NCBI RefSeq assembly: GCF_002205845.1
Contig: NZ_NISI01000016.1
Coordinates: forward strand, 1-64,000
Direction of reading: 5' to 3'
DNA from: Roseateles puraquae
GTDB lineage: Bacteria; Pseudomonadota; Gammaproteobacteria; Burkholderiales; Burkholderiaceae_C
Length of the DNA: 64,000 nucleotides
The notes below the pieces were generated by a model, which ran no database searches, had not been told where the DNA came from, and worked only from the letters and a program-made list of their open reading frames with translations. The position numbers and the translations under genes were made by a program. Positions 17,332 to 24,891 of this stretch are shown piece by piece. Position 1 is the first letter of the stretch. Every line of letters begins with the position of its first letter.

Positions 17332-18515
17332 GGTTGCAGGGTCCAGCGGCCGATCAGGGCGCGTTCGTCTTCGGTCAGGCCGGTGGCGTTGTTCAGCGGC
17401 ATGGCGCGCTGCACGACCACCTGCTGGTGGATCTGGGCCTTGTGTGCGGCCAGGCCTTCGGCGCTGTCGAGCCGCACTCCCTTTTGCGCGGCCTCACCGG
17501 CATGGCAGGCCAGGCAGCGCTGGGCCGCGATGGCCTGCACCTGGGCCAGGGTCACAGGCTCGGCGGCAGCGGCAGCGGCCGGCTGCGGGCGGGGCGACAT
17601 CCACACGATGAGGCCCGCCAGCAGCGCCAGGGCCAGCACGACGGCGCCCCAGCTGTTGACGCCCTTGTGGCGCTTCACGAAGAACACGCGGATGGCCACG
17701 CCCGCGGCCATCAGCACGCACAGCACCACCCAGTTGTGCGGATGTTGGTGCAGCATGCCGTAGTGGTTGCTGAGCATCGCGATCAGCACCGGCAGGCCGA
17801 AATAGGTGTTGTGCACGCTGCGCTGCTTGCCGCGCTGGCCATGGATGGGGTCGGGCTTCTGGCCCGCGCGCATCTGGGCGATGACTTTCTTCTGGCCCGG
17901 GATGATCCAGTGCGCCACGTTGGCGGTCATCATGGTGGCCAGCGTGGCGCCGATCAGCAGGAAGGCCGCGCGGCCGGCGAAGAGCTGGCAGGCCAGCCAG
18001 GTGGCCGCCACCACGAAGACGGCCACCACGGCCATCACCCGGCCGTCATGGCCGATGGCGCCGTCACGCGTGCGGCCCAGCGTGCGGCAGGCGATGTCAT
18101 ATACCGCCGTGCCCACGACCAGGAAACCGAGCGCGGCAAGCACCGCCTGCCAGGGCGCGCCCCAGGCATGCACCCGCGTGTCGATCAGCATCTGGCTGGC
18201 GTTGAACAGGTAGAGCACCACGAAGAGGGCGAAGCCGCTCATCCAGGTCCAGTAGCTCTCCCAATAGAACCAATGCAGGTCCTTGGGCAGGTTGGCCGGC
18301 GCCACCAGGTACTTCTGCGGGTTGTAGAAGCCGCCGCCGTGCACGGCCCAGAGCTCGCCGTCCACGCCCTTGGCCTTGAGGTCGTCGGCGGTTGGCTTGA
18401 CGAGGTGGTTGTCGAGCCAGACGAAGTAGAAGGAGGCGCCGATCCAGGCGATGACGGTGATGACGTGCAACCAGCGCAGCAGCAGGTTGGCCCAGTCGAG
18501 CAGATAGATGTCCAT
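17328..18515 (-). CDS. puuD: Membrane-bound urate hydroxylase/oxidase PuuD with cytochrome c domain
   Basis: 395 residues from ATG 18515; an in-frame upstream start at 18545 adds ten unlikely residues. Eight membrane segments are visible, beginning with LLRWLHVITVIAWIGASFYF, and the conserved YWESYWTWMSGF and HNTYFGLPVL motifs of the PuuD urate oxidase domain. A C-terminal cytochrome c with CLACH near residue 335 can pass electrons to the respiratory chain, so urate is oxidised to 5-hydroxyisourate without making hydrogen peroxide. It is first in the puuD-gckA unit. Confidence 0.93.
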   Translation of the reverse strand: MDIYLLDWANLLLRWLHVITVIAWIGASFYFVWLDNHLVKPTADDLKAKGVDGELWAVHGGGFYNPQKYLVAPANLPKDLHWFYWESYWTWMSGFALFVVLYLFNASQMLIDTRVHAWGAPWQAVLAALGFLVVGTAVYDIACRTLGRTRDGAIGHDGRVMAVVAVFVVAATWLACQLFAGRAAFLLIGATLATMMTANVAHWIIPGQKKVIAQMRAGQKPDPIHGQRGKQRSVHNTYFGLPVLIAMLSNHYGMLHQHPHNWVVLCVLMAAGVAIRVFFVKRHKGVNSWGAVVLALALLAGLIVWMSPRPQPAAAAAAEPVTLAQVQAIAAQRCLACHAGEAAQKGVRLDSAEGLAAHKAQIHQQVVVQRAMPLNNATGLTEDERALIGRWTLQP

Positions 18516-18696
18516 GAGGCAGCGGTCACTTACGGCCACCACCACGGCGGGTGCTGTGGGGCCCAGGGGTCGCGTCCACGGGCTGCGCAGCCCGACTCCG
18601 CGGCGACAGGCCGGAGTGTAGGCAGGCCCACATCAAACCGACCAAGCGTGATTTGCCGCATACGCAACGGCGACAGGCTCGGCTCAGAATCGCCCC

Positions 18697-19554
18697 ATGC
18701 CGCTGCCGACCGCCCGCCCCGTGTTGCTGATGCCTGCCCTGAAGCTGGCGGTTGGGCTGGCCGCAGCGATGGCCGCCGGGCTGGCCAACGCCCAGACGGC
18801 GGCGCCAGTGCGCATGGCCACCAATGTGGAGCGCAGCTATTTCCCGCCCGCCGAGGCGCTGCTCAAGCGCGCCTATGCCAGCCTGAACCTGGAGGTGGAA
18901 TACCTGCCGCTTCCGCTGCCCCGGGCCACCATCGAATTGCGCGCCGGCCGGCTGGATGCGGTGGCCATGCGCACCGACACCTATTTCGAGCAGGTGCCGC
19001 AACTGCGCAAGGTGGACGTGCCGCTGCTACAACTGCAGCTCTATGCCTATGCGCGCCCGCCCTGCGCTCGCAGCATCACCGCCGAGGAGCTGGGCCGCAG
19101 CCGCGTCAGCATGCAGCGCGGCATGGCGGCCGCCGAAGCGCTGGTACCGGAGGCAGCCCGCCTGCCCGCGAACACGCCGGCCGATGCCTTCCTGAGCCTG
19201 GCCAACGGCAGCGCCGACTACGCCCTCACGCTGAGCACCCCCTGGATGGTGGAAGTGCCGGTGGAGACCCGCCAGGGCGCCATCTGCGTCATCCCGACGC
19301 CGCTGGCGCGCACGACGCTCTATCACGGCGTGCACGAATCGCGTACGGCCTGGGTGCCGGCGCTGGAGCAGGTGCTGCGCGGCATGCGCGACCGCGGCGA
19401 GATCCAGCAGGCCTGGACGGACTACGAGCGCGAGATCGCGACACCGAATGCCCGGCTGCACGCCCAACCCGGGCGCAGCCTGGTGCTCAATCCGGCGCCG
19501 GCTGCGCCGCCAGCGGCAACGCCAGCATCTGCGCCAGCACGGCCACGGCAATGA
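18697..19554 (+). CDS. Periplasmic solute-binding protein (type 3 SBP-like)
   Basis: 285 residues with a signal peptide ending near ANAQ (about residue 32). The mature part follows the bacterial extracellular solute-binding family 3 pattern: VRMATNVERSYFPPAEALLKRAYASL, ELRAGRLDAVAMRTD, and the second lobe GSADYALTLSTPW. No ABC permease is nearby. It could be a purine-derived-metabolite sensor or an orphan binding protein. The 3' end overlaps the convergent xdhC by 68 bases, and the Pro/Ala-rich tail lies in the overlap. Confidence 0.75.
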   Translation: MPLPTARPVLLMPALKLAVGLAAAMAAGLANAQTAAPVRMATNVERSYFPPAEALLKRAYASLNLEVEYLPLPLPRATIELRAGRLDAVAMRTDTYFEQVPQLRKVDVPLLQLQLYAYARPPCARSITAEELGRSRVSMQRGMAAAEALVPEAARLPANTPADAFLSLANGSADYALTLSTPWMVEVPVETRQGAICVIPTPLARTTLYHGVHESRTAWVPALEQVLRGMRDRGEIQQAWTDYEREIATPNARLHAQPGRSLVLNPAPAAPPAATPASAPARPRQ

Positions 19555-20272
19555 CGCCGGGCTGCTTGCCCGCCACGCCGGGCACGCCGATGGGGCAGGT
19601 CACCCGAGCCAGGTCGCCGTCGCCAAACCCCCGGGCCTGCAGCCGCTGACGAAAGCTCGCCCATTTGGTGCGGCTGCCGATCATGCCGATGAAGGGCAGG
19701 TCCGCCTGCTCGCGGGCACGGCGCAGGCAGGCCGCGATGATGTCGAAGTCTTCCGCATGGTTGTGCGTCATCACGAGCACGGCCGAGCCAGGTGCCAGGT
19801 CCGGCACCGCGTCAGCGGGCGGGTCGGCCACCTCGTGCTGCCAGCCGCGCGGCGGCGGGCCGGGCGGGAACTGGCCCTCGCGGCTGTCCACCCAGTGCAG
19901 CGCCAGCGGTAGCTCCCGGGCAAAGCGCGCCAGCACCTCGCCGACATGACCGGCGCCGAACAGTGCGACCGGCCGCAAGGGCGGCTGGGGCAGGTGAGCG
20001 GCGAGATCGTCGCCCGCCGGGACGCGGGCAAAGCGCAGCCACACCACGCCGCCGCAGCACTGGCCAAGGCTCGGGCCGAGCGGGTAGCGCACCTCCTCGG
20101 CCAGGTCGCCGCCCGCCAGCGCGGCACGCGCACGGGCGATGGCGTCGAACTCCAGATGGCCGCCCCCGACCGTGCCAGTGAGTCCCTCGGCCGTCACCGC
20201 CATCCAGGCGCCGGCCTCGCGCGGCACGCTGCCCTGGGTGCGCGCGACGGTGACCAGCACCGTGTCGGTCAC
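19487..20272 (-). CDS. xdhC: Xanthine dehydrogenase accessory protein XdhC
   Basis: 261 residues from a GTG start at 20272, two bases after the hiuH stop, which suggests translational coupling; no ATG fits better. The N-terminal XdhC/CoxI part has TVARTQGSVPREAGAWMAVT and TVGGGHLEF, then GPSLGQCCGG, and a C-terminal Rossmann domain begins with PVALFGAGHVGEVLARF near 115. XdhC inserts sulfurated molybdenum cofactor into xanthine dehydrogenase. The xdhA/xdhB genes are not in the window. Its end overlaps the convergent binding-protein gene. Confidence 0.9.
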   Translation of the reverse strand: MTDTVLVTVARTQGSVPREAGAWMAVTAEGLTGTVGGGHLEFDAIARARAALAGGDLAEEVRYPLGPSLGQCCGGVVWLRFARVPAGDDLAAHLPQPPLRPVALFGAGHVGEVLARFARELPLALHWVDSREGQFPPGPPPRGWQHEVADPPADAVPDLAPGSAVLVMTHNHAEDFDIIAACLRRAREQADLPFIGMIGSRTKWASFRQRLQARGFGDGDLARVTCPIGVPGVAGKQPGVIAVAVLAQMLALPLAAQPAPD

Positions 20273-20274
20273 GT

Positions 20275-20628
20275 TCAGCTGCCCCGGTAGGTGGAATAGG
20301 CCCAGGGCGAGGCCAGCAGGGGCACGTGGTAGTGGCTGTCGGCGTCGGCGATGCCAAAGTCCAGCGGCACCTCGTCCAGGAAGGCCGGCTCGGGCAGGTT
20401 GTCGCCGCGGGCGCGGAAATAAGCCGCCACCTCGAACACCAGGCGGTAGCGGCCAGCCGTGAAGGCTGCGCCTTCGAGCACGGGGCCGTCGGCCCGGCCG
20501 TCGTGGTTCAGCGTCAGGCTGCGCAGCCACTTGGGGCCTTCAGCGTCGACGCGGTACAGCCGCACGGCCATGCCGGCCGCAGGGCAGCCGTTGGCGGTGT
20601 CGAGCACATGTGTTGTCAGTTTGCCCAT
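20275..20628 (-). CDS. uraH: 5-hydroxyisourate hydrolase (transthyretin-like)
   Basis: 117 residues from ATG 20628 with a GGAG site. It has the family's N-terminal LTTHVLDTANGCPAAGM, the middle RFR-region analogue (FTAGRYRLVFEV) and the hallmark C-terminal tetrapeptide YRGS. It opens the ring of 5-hydroxyisourate made by PuuD, giving OHCU. It heads a two-gene unit with xdhC and is divergent from puuE with only 32 bases between, so both promoters must overlap the starts. Confidence 0.95.
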   Translation of the reverse strand: MGKLTTHVLDTANGCPAAGMAVRLYRVDAEGPKWLRSLTLNHDGRADGPVLEGAAFTAGRYRLVFEVAAYFRARGDNLPEPAFLDEVPLDFGIADADSHYHVPLLASPWAYSTYRGS

Positions 20629-20660
20629 GAGAACTCCAATCCTTGGTGCAAAGTGTAGGG

Positions 20661-21617
20661 ATGAGCACACCCCGTTATCCCCGCGACCTGATCGGCTACG
20701 GCGAGAACCCACCGCACGCGCAGTGGCCGGGCCAGGCCCGGGTGGCCGTGCAGTTCGTGCTGAACTACGAGGAAGGCGGCGAGAACTCGGTGCTGCACGG
20801 CGATGCGGGCAGCGAGCAGTTCCTGTCGGAGATGTTCAACCCAGCCAGTTACCCGGCGCGGCACCTGAGCATGGAAGGCATCTACGAGTACGGCTCGCGC
20901 GTCGGCGTGTGGCGCTTGCTGAAGGAATTCGAGCAGCGCGCACTGCCGCTGACCGTCTTCGGTGTGGGCATGGCGCTGGAGCGCCACCCCGACCTGACCC
21001 AGGCCTTCGTGGAACTCGACCACGAGATCGCCTCGCATGGCTGGCGCTGGATCCACTACCAGGGCATGGACGAAGCCACCGAGCGCGCCCACATGGCCCA
21101 GGCCATGGCCAGCCTGCAGCGCCTGACCCTGGGCCGCGACCCGCACGGCCTGGGCTGGTACACCGGCCGCGACAGCCCCAACACGCGGCGCCTGGTGGCG
21201 GACTTCGGCGGCTTCGAGTACGACAGCGACTACTACGGCGACGACCTGCCCTTCTGGCTGCAGGTGCGCAAAACCGACGGCAGCCTCGCGCCTCATCTCG
21301 TCGTGCCCTACACGCTGGACTGCAACGACATGCGCTTCGCCCTTCCGCAGGGCTTCAGCCATGGCCAGCCCTTCTTCGAGTACCTGAAGGACAGCTTCGA
21401 CGTGCTCTACGCCGAGGGTGCCGACAGCCCCAAGATGATGAGCATCGGGATGCACTGCCGCCTGCTCGGCCGCCCCGGGCGGATGCGCGCCCTGCAGAAG
21501 TTCCTCGACCACATCGAAGCCCACGACCGCGTCTGGGTCTGCCGCCGCCTGGACATCGCCCGCCACTGGAAGGCCACCCATCCCTTCGACGCCCGCACCG
21601 CCTTCGTGTGGGAATGA
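20661..21617 (+). CDS. puuE: Allantoinase PuuE (polysaccharide-deacetylase fold)
   Basis: 318 residues. Motifs of the cofactor-independent PuuE allantoinase are clear: RYPRDLIGYGENPPHAQWPG at the start, FVLNYEEGGENSVLHGD, GSRVGVWRLLKEF, the NodB-like ASHGWRWIHYQGMDE, and GWYTGRDSPNTRRL. It hydrolyses allantoin to allantoate. ATG 20661 is preceded by GTAGGG directly abutting it, and two in-frame upstream starts are unlikely. The stop overlaps the next start by 4 bases (ATGA), so puuE, uraD/allC and the M20 gene are one unit. Confidence 0.95.
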   Translation: MSTPRYPRDLIGYGENPPHAQWPGQARVAVQFVLNYEEGGENSVLHGDAGSEQFLSEMFNPASYPARHLSMEGIYEYGSRVGVWRLLKEFEQRALPLTVFGVGMALERHPDLTQAFVELDHEIASHGWRWIHYQGMDEATERAHMAQAMASLQRLTLGRDPHGLGWYTGRDSPNTRRLVADFGGFEYDSDYYGDDLPFWLQVRKTDGSLAPHLVVPYTLDCNDMRFALPQGFSHGQPFFEYLKDSFDVLYAEGADSPKMMSIGMHCRLLGRPGRMRALQKFLDHIEAHDRVWVCRRLDIARHWKATHPFDARTAFVWE

Positions 21618-23404
21618 ACGACCATGAAAATGGGGTCAGAGTGCATTTTCTAGATCAACTCAACGCCGCCTCGGTGGCCGATTTCGTCGCCCTGCTGGAC
21701 GGCACCTACGAACATTCGCCGTGGATCGCCGAGCGCGCCGCCGCCGCGCGGCCGTTCGCGTCCCTCGCCGCGCTCAAGGTGGCCCTGGCCCGCGTGGTGC
21801 GCGAGGCCACCGTGGACGAGCAGCTCGGCCTGATCCGCGCCCACCCGGAGCTCGCCGGCAAGGCCGCCGTGGCGGGCGAGCTGACGGCCGAGTCGACGAA
21901 CGAGCAGAGCAAGGCCGGCCTGACCGCCTGCACGCCCGAGGAGTTCGCCAAGCTGCAAGAGCTCAACGCGGCCTACAACGCGCGTTTCGGCTTCCCGTTC
22001 ATCCTGGCGGTGCGCGGCCCGCGTGGCCTGGGCCTCACCCGCCAGGAGATCATCGCGACCTTCGAACGCCGCCTGCGCGCCCACCCCGACCTGGAGCGGG
22101 CCGAATGCCTGCGGCAGATCCACCGCATCGCCGAGATCCGCCTGAACGACAAGTGCGGCGTGCAGCCCGCCCGCGGCCAGCAGCTCTGGGACTGGGCGGC
22201 CGAGCTGGCCCGCCACAGCGATGACGCCGAGTTCCTGACCTGCACCTACGCCACGCCTGCCCACACCGCCGTCGCCGAGCAGCTGATGGCGTGGATGCGC
22301 GATTGCGGCTTCGACGACGTGCACCGCGATGCGGTTGGCAATGTGGTGGGCGTCTACCACGGCACCGCAGGCGCAACCGCCGGCCAACGCCTGCTGACCG
22401 GCAGCCACTTCGACACCGTGCGCCGCGCCGGGCGCTTCGACGGCCGCCTGGGCATCTTCGTGCCGATGCTGGTGGTGCGAGACCTGCACCGCGCCGGGCG
22501 CCGCCTGCCCTTTGGCCTGGAAGTGGTGGGCTTTTCGGAAGAAGAGTGCCAGCGTTTCCCGGCCGACTTCCTCGCGTCCAGCGCGGTCATCGGTGCCTTC
22601 GACGCCGACTGGCTGGCCCGCACGGATGCCGCCGGCATCACGCTGGCCGACGCCATGCGCGCCGCCGGCCTGCCGGGCAGCGACGAGGCCATCCAGGCCC
22701 TGCGCCGCGACCCGGCGCGCTACCTCGGCTTCGTGGAGGTGCACATCGAGCAGGGGCCGGTGCTGGACAGCCTGGACCTGCCGCTGGGCATCGTCACCAG
22801 CATCAACGGCAGCCGGCGCTACACCGGCGAGGTCATCGGCCTGGCCAGCCACGCGGGCACGACGCCGATGGGCCAGCGCCGTGATGCCGCCGCGGGCGTC
22901 GCCGAGCTCATCCTCTTCTGCGAGCAGCGCGCCGCCGCGGTGCCCGACGTGGTGGGCACCGTGGGCATGCTGGAGGTGCCCTCGGGCTCCATCAACGTCA
23001 TCCCCGGCCACTGCCGCTTCAGCCTGGACCTGCGCGCCACGACGGACGAGGCCCGTGATGCGCTGGATGCCGACGTCCGCGCCAAGCTCGACGAGATCTG
23101 CCAGCGCCGCGGCCTGAGCTTCACGCTGCAGCCGACGCTGGCGGCCAATGCCGCGCCCAGCCACCCGGCCTGGCAGGCCCGCTGGGAAGCCGCCGTCACG
23201 GCCCTGGGCCTGCCGCTGCACCGCCTGCCCTCGGGCGCCGGCCACGACGCGATGAAGCTGCACGAACTGCTGCCGCAAGCCATGCTCTTCGTGCGCGGGG
23301 GCAATGGCGGCATCAGCCACAACCCGCTGGAGTCCGTGACGGTGGACGACGCCGAGCTGGCGGTCGCCGCCTTTGAGCATCTGATCGAGAACCTGCATGT
23401 CTGA
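21614..23404 (+). CDS. Bifunctional OHCU decarboxylase / allantoate amidohydrolase fusion (UraD-AllC)
   Basis: 596 residues. Residues ~10-175 are a UraD domain (HSPWIAERA, the catalytic-site HPELAGK near 77, and GFPFILAVRG), which turns OHCU into S-allantoin. Residues ~185-590 are an M20 allantoate amidohydrolase with metal ligands in GSHFDTVRRAGRFDG, EEECQRF, HIEQGPVL, HAGTTPMGQRRDAA and GHDAM. UraD and AllC act before and after PuuE, so the fusion brackets the allantoinase step. Start ATG 21614 overlaps the puuE stop; GTG 21641 is an alternative. Codons 5-12 are encoded by a REP-like palindrome (21626-21650). Confidence 0.93.
   Translation: MNDHENGVRVHFLDQLNAASVADFVALLDGTYEHSPWIAERAAAARPFASLAALKVALARVVREATVDEQLGLIRAHPELAGKAAVAGELTAESTNEQSKAGLTACTPEEFAKLQELNAAYNARFGFPFILAVRGPRGLGLTRQEIIATFERRLRAHPDLERAECLRQIHRIAEIRLNDKCGVQPARGQQLWDWAAELARHSDDAEFLTCTYATPAHTAVAEQLMAWMRDCGFDDVHRDAVGNVVGVYHGTAGATAGQRLLTGSHFDTVRRAGRFDGRLGIFVPMLVVRDLHRAGRRLPFGLEVVGFSEEECQRFPADFLASSAVIGAFDADWLARTDAAGITLADAMRAAGLPGSDEAIQALRRDPARYLGFVEVHIEQGPVLDSLDLPLGIVTSINGSRRYTGEVIGLASHAGTTPMGQRRDAAAGVAELILFCEQRAAAVPDVVGTVGMLEVPSGSINVIPGHCRFSLDLRATTDEARDALDADVRAKLDEICQRRGLSFTLQPTLAANAAPSHPAWQARWEAAVTALGLPLHRLPSGAGHDAMKLHELLPQAMLFVRGGNGGISHNPLESVTVDDAELAVAAFEHLIENLHV
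21626..21650. repeat. REP-like palindrome at the start of the UraD/AllC gene
   Basis: GAAAATG (21626-21632) and CATTTTC (21644-21650) are inverted repeats around a GGGTCAGAGTG core. Sequences with this GGGGTCAGAG core and AT-rich arms recur in Burkholderiales genomes as I remember them, often with REP-associated transposases. Here it lies inside the coding start and contributes residues just after the first methionine. Confidence 0.6.
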
Positions 23405-24701
23405 ACCCATCACCACCTGGATCGCCACCCACTTCGACGACCAGGTCCGCTTTCTGCAAGCCCTGGTGCGCGTGCCTACCGACACCCCGCCCGGCAACAA
23501 CGCACCACATGCCGAGCGCACGGCCGAGCTGTTGACGGCGCTGGGCTTCGAGGTGGAGCGCCACGCGGTGCCTGCCGCCGAGGTACAGGCCGCGGGCATG
23601 CAGTCCATCACCAACCTCATCGTGCGTCACCGCTTCAGCGAGGGCGGACCGACGATTGCGCTGAACGCGCATGGCGACGTCGTGCCGCCGGGCGAGGGCT
23701 GGACCCACGACCCCTACGGCGCTGAGATTGTTTACCCCTCGCCAGCGGGTACGCCGGCGGTCCCCCAAGGGGACGCGGTGGGCCTCGGGAGCGGCCCAGC
23801 GCCCCACCTCATGGACGGCAAGCTGTATGGCCGCGCCGCAGCCGTCAGCAAGAGTGACTTCGCCACCTACACCTATGCGCTGCTGGCGCTCAAGAACTCG
23901 GGCCTGCCGCTCAAGGGCGCGGTCGAGCTGCACTTCACCTACGACGAGGAGTTCGGTGGCGAGCTCGGCCCCGGCTGGCTGCTGGCCCAAGGCCTCACCC
24001 GGCCCGATTACCTGATCGCGGCGGGCTTCAGCTACCAGGTCGTCACCGCTCACAACGGCTGCCTGCAGATGGAGGTGACGCTGCACGGCCTGGCCTCGCA
24101 TGCCGCCTACCCGCACACCGGCGTGGACGCGCTGCAGGCCGCCACCCGGCTGCTGACGGCGCTCTATGCGCACAACGACGTGCTGCGCACCCGGCAGTCG
24201 CAAGTGGCCGGCATCACCCACCCCTACCTGAACGTGGGTCGCATCGAGGGCGGTAGCAACACCAATGTCGTCCCCGGCAAGGTGGTGCTCAAGCTCGACC
24301 GGCGGATGATCCCCGAGGAAGACCCGGCCGCCGTGGAAGCCGAGGTGCGCGCGCTCATCGAGCAGACGGTGGCTGCCTGCCCCGGCATCCGGCTCGACAT
24401 CAAGCGCCTGCTGCTCGCCCATGCCATGAAGCCGCTGCCCAGCGCCGCACCGCTGGTGGCCGCGCTGCAGAAGCACGGCGAGGCGGTGTTCGGCGAGCCC
24501 ATCCCCACCTCGGGCACGCCGCTGTACACCGACGTGCGCCTCTACACCGCCCATGGCATCCCGGCGGCCATCTACGGCGCCGGCCCGCGCACCGTACTGG
24601 AGAGCAACGCCAAGCGCGCCGACGAGCACCTGAACCTGGCCGACCTGCAAGGCGCAACCCGCGTCGTGGCCCTGGCGCTGGCGGAGCTGCTCGCAGCCTG
24701 A
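23397..24701 (+). CDS. M20 family metallopeptidase/amidohydrolase (ArgE/DapE type)
   Basis: 434 residues, zinc hydrolase fold: LNAHGDVVPPGEGWTHDPYG near 89-108, DEEFGGELGPG near 183, HGLASHAAYPHTGVDA, and the lid-domain RIEGGSNTNVVPG. The usual GRG-D-KG metal loop reads GRAAAVSKSDFATY, seen in a subset of the family. It overlaps the UraD/AllC stop by 8 bases, so a role in purine ureides (ureidoglycolate or a carbamoyl derivative) is plausible but unproven. Residues ~112-139 (YPSPAGTPAVPQGD and on) are an in-frame insertion not expected between GAEIV and DGKLYGR. Confidence 0.85.
   Translation: MSEPITTWIATHFDDQVRFLQALVRVPTDTPPGNNAPHAERTAELLTALGFEVERHAVPAAEVQAAGMQSITNLIVRHRFSEGGPTIALNAHGDVVPPGEGWTHDPYGAEIVYPSPAGTPAVPQGDAVGLGSGPAPHLMDGKLYGRAAAVSKSDFATYTYALLALKNSGLPLKGAVELHFTYDEEFGGELGPGWLLAQGLTRPDYLIAAGFSYQVVTAHNGCLQMEVTLHGLASHAAYPHTGVDALQAATRLLTALYAHNDVLRTRQSQVAGITHPYLNVGRIEGGSNTNVVPGKVVLKLDRRMIPEEDPAAVEAEVRALIEQTVAACPGIRLDIKRLLLAHAMKPLPSAAPLVAALQKHGEAVFGEPIPTSGTPLYTDVRLYTAHGIPAAIYGAGPRTVLESNAKRADEHLNLADLQGATRVVALALAELLAA
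23733..23811. repeat. Palindrome-bearing in-frame insertion inside the M20 gene
   Basis: About 79 bases inserted between codons for the conserved EIV and DGKLYGR motifs. It contains a perfect hairpin, GTCCCC (23760-23765) and GGGGAC (23769-23774), and ends in a CGGGAGCGGCCCAGCG-like tail. The composition and hairpin resemble Burkholderiales intergenic palindromic repeats. Boundaries are approximate, set where the protein leaves the family pattern. Confidence 0.5.
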
Positions 24702-24775
24702 GGACGGGCAACGCTCGAGCGGCTGCCCAAGCCGCACCGACCGCCGCTGGGACGGCGGGCAAGCGTGTCATTGTT

Positions 24776-24831
24776 ATCAATTTAGGTGCATGCACCCCGT
24801 GCAGTCGCGCCCATCAATTGGCAAAATTGAT
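24776..24831. promoter_or_regulatory. AT-rich palindromic region upstream of the response regulator
   Basis: A rare AT-rich island holds ATCAATT at 24776-24782 and 24813-24819 and its inverted copy AATTGAT at 24825-24831, the last two forming a stem with a 5-base loop. Between them is a perfect 12-bp palindrome GGTGCATGCACC (24785-24796). It lies 61-116 bases before the response regulator ATG and could be an operator or promoter region, or a dispersed repeat. Confidence 0.5.
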
Positions 24832-24891
24832 AGCCATCACGCCAGGGATTCGTCAACAGCGAGCCCCACCGCCCGCCCACGAAGCTGCACC

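Noticed and set aside
18650-18680. TTGC/GCAA inverted repeat in the puuD upstream region
   Set aside because: Only four bases per arm match; too weak to call an operator.
16132-19649. Long plus-strand open frames over gckA and puuD
   Set aside because: They mirror two well-supported genes and give low-complexity products.
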